This document shows, piece by piece, positions 7,374 through 8,485 of a stretch of DNA of 8,485 bases. Origin of the DNA: JBMOGA01 sp049318625 (GTDB taxonomy: Bacteria; Pseudomonadota; Alphaproteobacteria; Rhizobiales; Hyphomicrobiaceae); assembly GCA_049318625.1 (NCBI GenBank), contig JBMOGA010000106.1:1-8485 (forward strand). Direction: 5' to 3'. How positions within the stretch are numbered: position 1 is the stretch's first letter; every line of letters begins with the position of its first letter. Below the pieces are notes generated by a model, which ran no database searches, was not told where the DNA came from, and saw only the letters and a list, made by a program, of their open reading frames with translations. Made by a program: the position numbers and the translations under genes.

Positions 7374-8300
7374 ATGACCACCAACCCGCTCATCTTCGAC
7401 CGTGCCCTGCTGGCCCGCCGCCGCGACCGCGCCGCCGCGGCAGCGACCGCGCACGATTTCCTGCTCGTCCGGGTTGCAGAGGACATCGCCGACCGGCTGC
7501 ACGCCGTGAAACGGACGTTCCCGATCGCGGTCGACCTCGGCAGCCACCACGGCGTGGTCGGCCGGGCCGTCGCGCAGGTTCCGGGCGTCGAGACCGTGGT
7601 CAGCATCGAGGCGGCGCCGGCCCTGCTGCGGCAGGCGGCGGCGCCGAAGGTGCAGGCCGACGAGGAGGCGCTGCCCTTCCGCGACGGCGCGCTCGACCTC
7701 GTCGTTTCCGGCCTTTCGCTCCACCTGGTCAACGATCTGCCGGGCACGATGATCCAGGTCCGCCGCGCCCTGAAGGCCGACGGCCTGTTTCTCGGCGCGC
7801 TGCTCGCCGGCGAGACGCTGGTCGAGCTGCGCCAGGCCTTTCTCGCCGCCGAGGCCGAGATGGACGGCGGCGCCTCGCCCCGCGTCGCCCCGTTCGCCGA
7901 CGTGCGCGAACTCGGCGCCCTGCTGCAGAGAGCAGGCTTCGCGCTGCCGGTAGCCGACAGCGATACCGTGACCGTCACCTATGCCGATCCGCTGGCCCTC
8001 GTCCGCGAGATCAAGGCGATGGGGGCGAGCAACATGTTGGCCGACCGCCGCCGCACGCCGATCCGCCGCGCCACCTTCGTGCGCGCTCTCGAGATCTACA
8101 AGGCGCGTTTCGGACTGCCGAACGGACGCGTTCCGGCCACCTTCGAGATCGTCACCCTGACCGGCTGGGTGCCGCACGAGAGCCAGCAGAAACCGCTGCG
8201 CCCCGGCTCCGCCGCCGCCCGCCTCGCCGACGCCCTGGGCACCACGGAGCGGAGTGCGGGAGAGAGCGCCGGAAACGCCGATCCGGGCCGTGCCGGCTGA
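7374..8300 (+). CDS. NDUFAF5-like SAM-binding protein (putative complex I assembly factor)
   Basis: The 308-residue protein has a class I SAM-methyltransferase fold. Motif I is AVDLGSHHG (52-60) with acidic E79 at the end of strand 2, followed by DEEALPFRDGALDLVVSGLSLHLVNDLPG (96-124). This block and the C-terminal parts AEMDGGASPRVAPFADV, MGASNML and GWVPHESQQKPLRPGSA closely follow human NDUFAF5. NDUFAF5 hydroxylates an arginine in the NDUFS7 subunit during complex I assembly and is not known to act as a methyltransferase. A matching role on NuoB here is inference. No nuo genes are nearby. ATG 7374 is the first start after an in-frame TAG at 7359-7361; its ribosome binding site (GACGAG) is weak. 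The last 20-25 residues are low-complexity and look unconserved. Confidence 0.92.
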   Translation: MTTNPLIFDRALLARRRDRAAAAATAHDFLLVRVAEDIADRLHAVKRTFPIAVDLGSHHGVVGRAVAQVPGVETVVSIEAAPALLRQAAAPKVQADEEALPFRDGALDLVVSGLSLHLVNDLPGTMIQVRRALKADGLFLGALLAGETLVELRQAFLAAEAEMDGGASPRVAPFADVRELGALLQRAGFALPVADSDTVTVTYADPLALVREIKAMGASNMLADRRRTPIRRATFVRALEIYKARFGLPNGRVPATFEIVTLTGWVPHESQQKPLRPGSAAARLADALGTTERSAGESAGNADPGRAG

Positions 8301-8334
8301 CGGCGAGTAGCAGACAAGGACCGGCGGAGGACCG

Positions 8335-8363
8335 CTGCGTGCGCGACCGTCATTGCGCCGCAG
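8335..8363 (+). terminator. Possible terminator hairpin after the methyltransferase
   Basis: CTGCG (8335-8339) plus GCGC (8341-8344) pair with GCGC (8355-8358) plus CGCAG (8359-8363): 9 base pairs with one bulged T and a 10-base loop, 34 bases after the stop. No T-run follows, so this is a candidate only. Confidence 0.35.
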
Positions 8364-8432
8364 ACCAGACCGGCCGCATCGCGCCCTCAGGACCGTCACA
8401 AGGATGTGATCGAAAAATTGTGAGGCCCGTCC

Positions 8433-8485
8433 TTAGCAGGCTGTTGAACTTCTCGCCGGCTGACAGCCCTCCGCGAATATGATTC
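8433..8485. mobile_element. Possible end of an insertion sequence running off the window
   Basis: TTAGCAGGCTGTTGAAC (8433-8449) resembles the terminal inverted repeats (CAGGCTGTTGAA followed by an A-run) that I recall from IS1182-like and related elements. The typical A-run after TTGAA is broken here (CTTCTC), and no transposase or second repeat is visible within the window, so this may be a degenerate end or chance. The window edge cuts it off. Confidence 0.25.

Noticed and set aside
6803..8482. 559-residue plus-strand open frame
   Set aside because: It runs antisense over comF and out of frame through the methyltransferase; its Arg/Pro/Gly-rich sequence is typical of GC shadow frames.

Overview
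The window is high-GC DNA (roughly two thirds G+C by eye) with codon use and protein sequences typical of an alphaproteobacterium, most likely Hyphomicrobiales (Rhizobiales) or a close relative. Three things support this: a Rhizobiales-type rRNA operon leader at the left edge, a large inner-membrane-anchored M23 endopeptidase, and a divergent comF / NDUFAF5-like methyltransferase pair. These assignments come from recognising motifs; no database search was possible.

Layout. Bases 1-230 hold, on the minus strand, the promoter and leader of an rRNA operon; the 16S gene itself should lie just beyond base 1. Bases 241-537 are non-coding and hold a GC-rich hairpin, a consensus DnaA-box 9-mer and a TTGACA hexamer. 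Three genes then run on the plus strand: an M23 peptidase with a TTG start (538-2556), a fumarylacetoacetate-hydrolase-family enzyme (2697-3380) and a glutathione-dependent formaldehyde dehydrogenase / class III alcohol dehydrogenase (3481-4590). A perfect 11-bp hairpin at 4595-4622 separates this set from two convergent minus-strand genes: comF (6356-7153), followed by a membrane-anchored, FMN-binding glutamate-synthase-like protein (4633-6258). Divergent from comF, a plus-strand methyltransferase (7374-8300) resembles the complex I assembly factor NDUFAF5. The last 185 bases hold no gene; they contain a hairpin, a TGTGA/TCACA cluster and a possible insertion-sequence end.

How the genes work together. 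This looks like ordinary chromosomal housekeeping DNA, with no evident single pathway and no convincing new multi-gene system. Themes are cell-wall remodelling (M23), small-molecule clean-up (FAH-family hydrolase, formaldehyde oxidation), DNA-uptake or phosphoribosyltransferase function (ComF) and respiratory complex assembly (NDUFAF5-like). The least understood gene is the two-TM glutamate-synthase-like flavoprotein. The regulatory sites most worth checking are the alternative hairpins over the FAH-family ribosome binding site and the repeats between comF and the methyltransferase.
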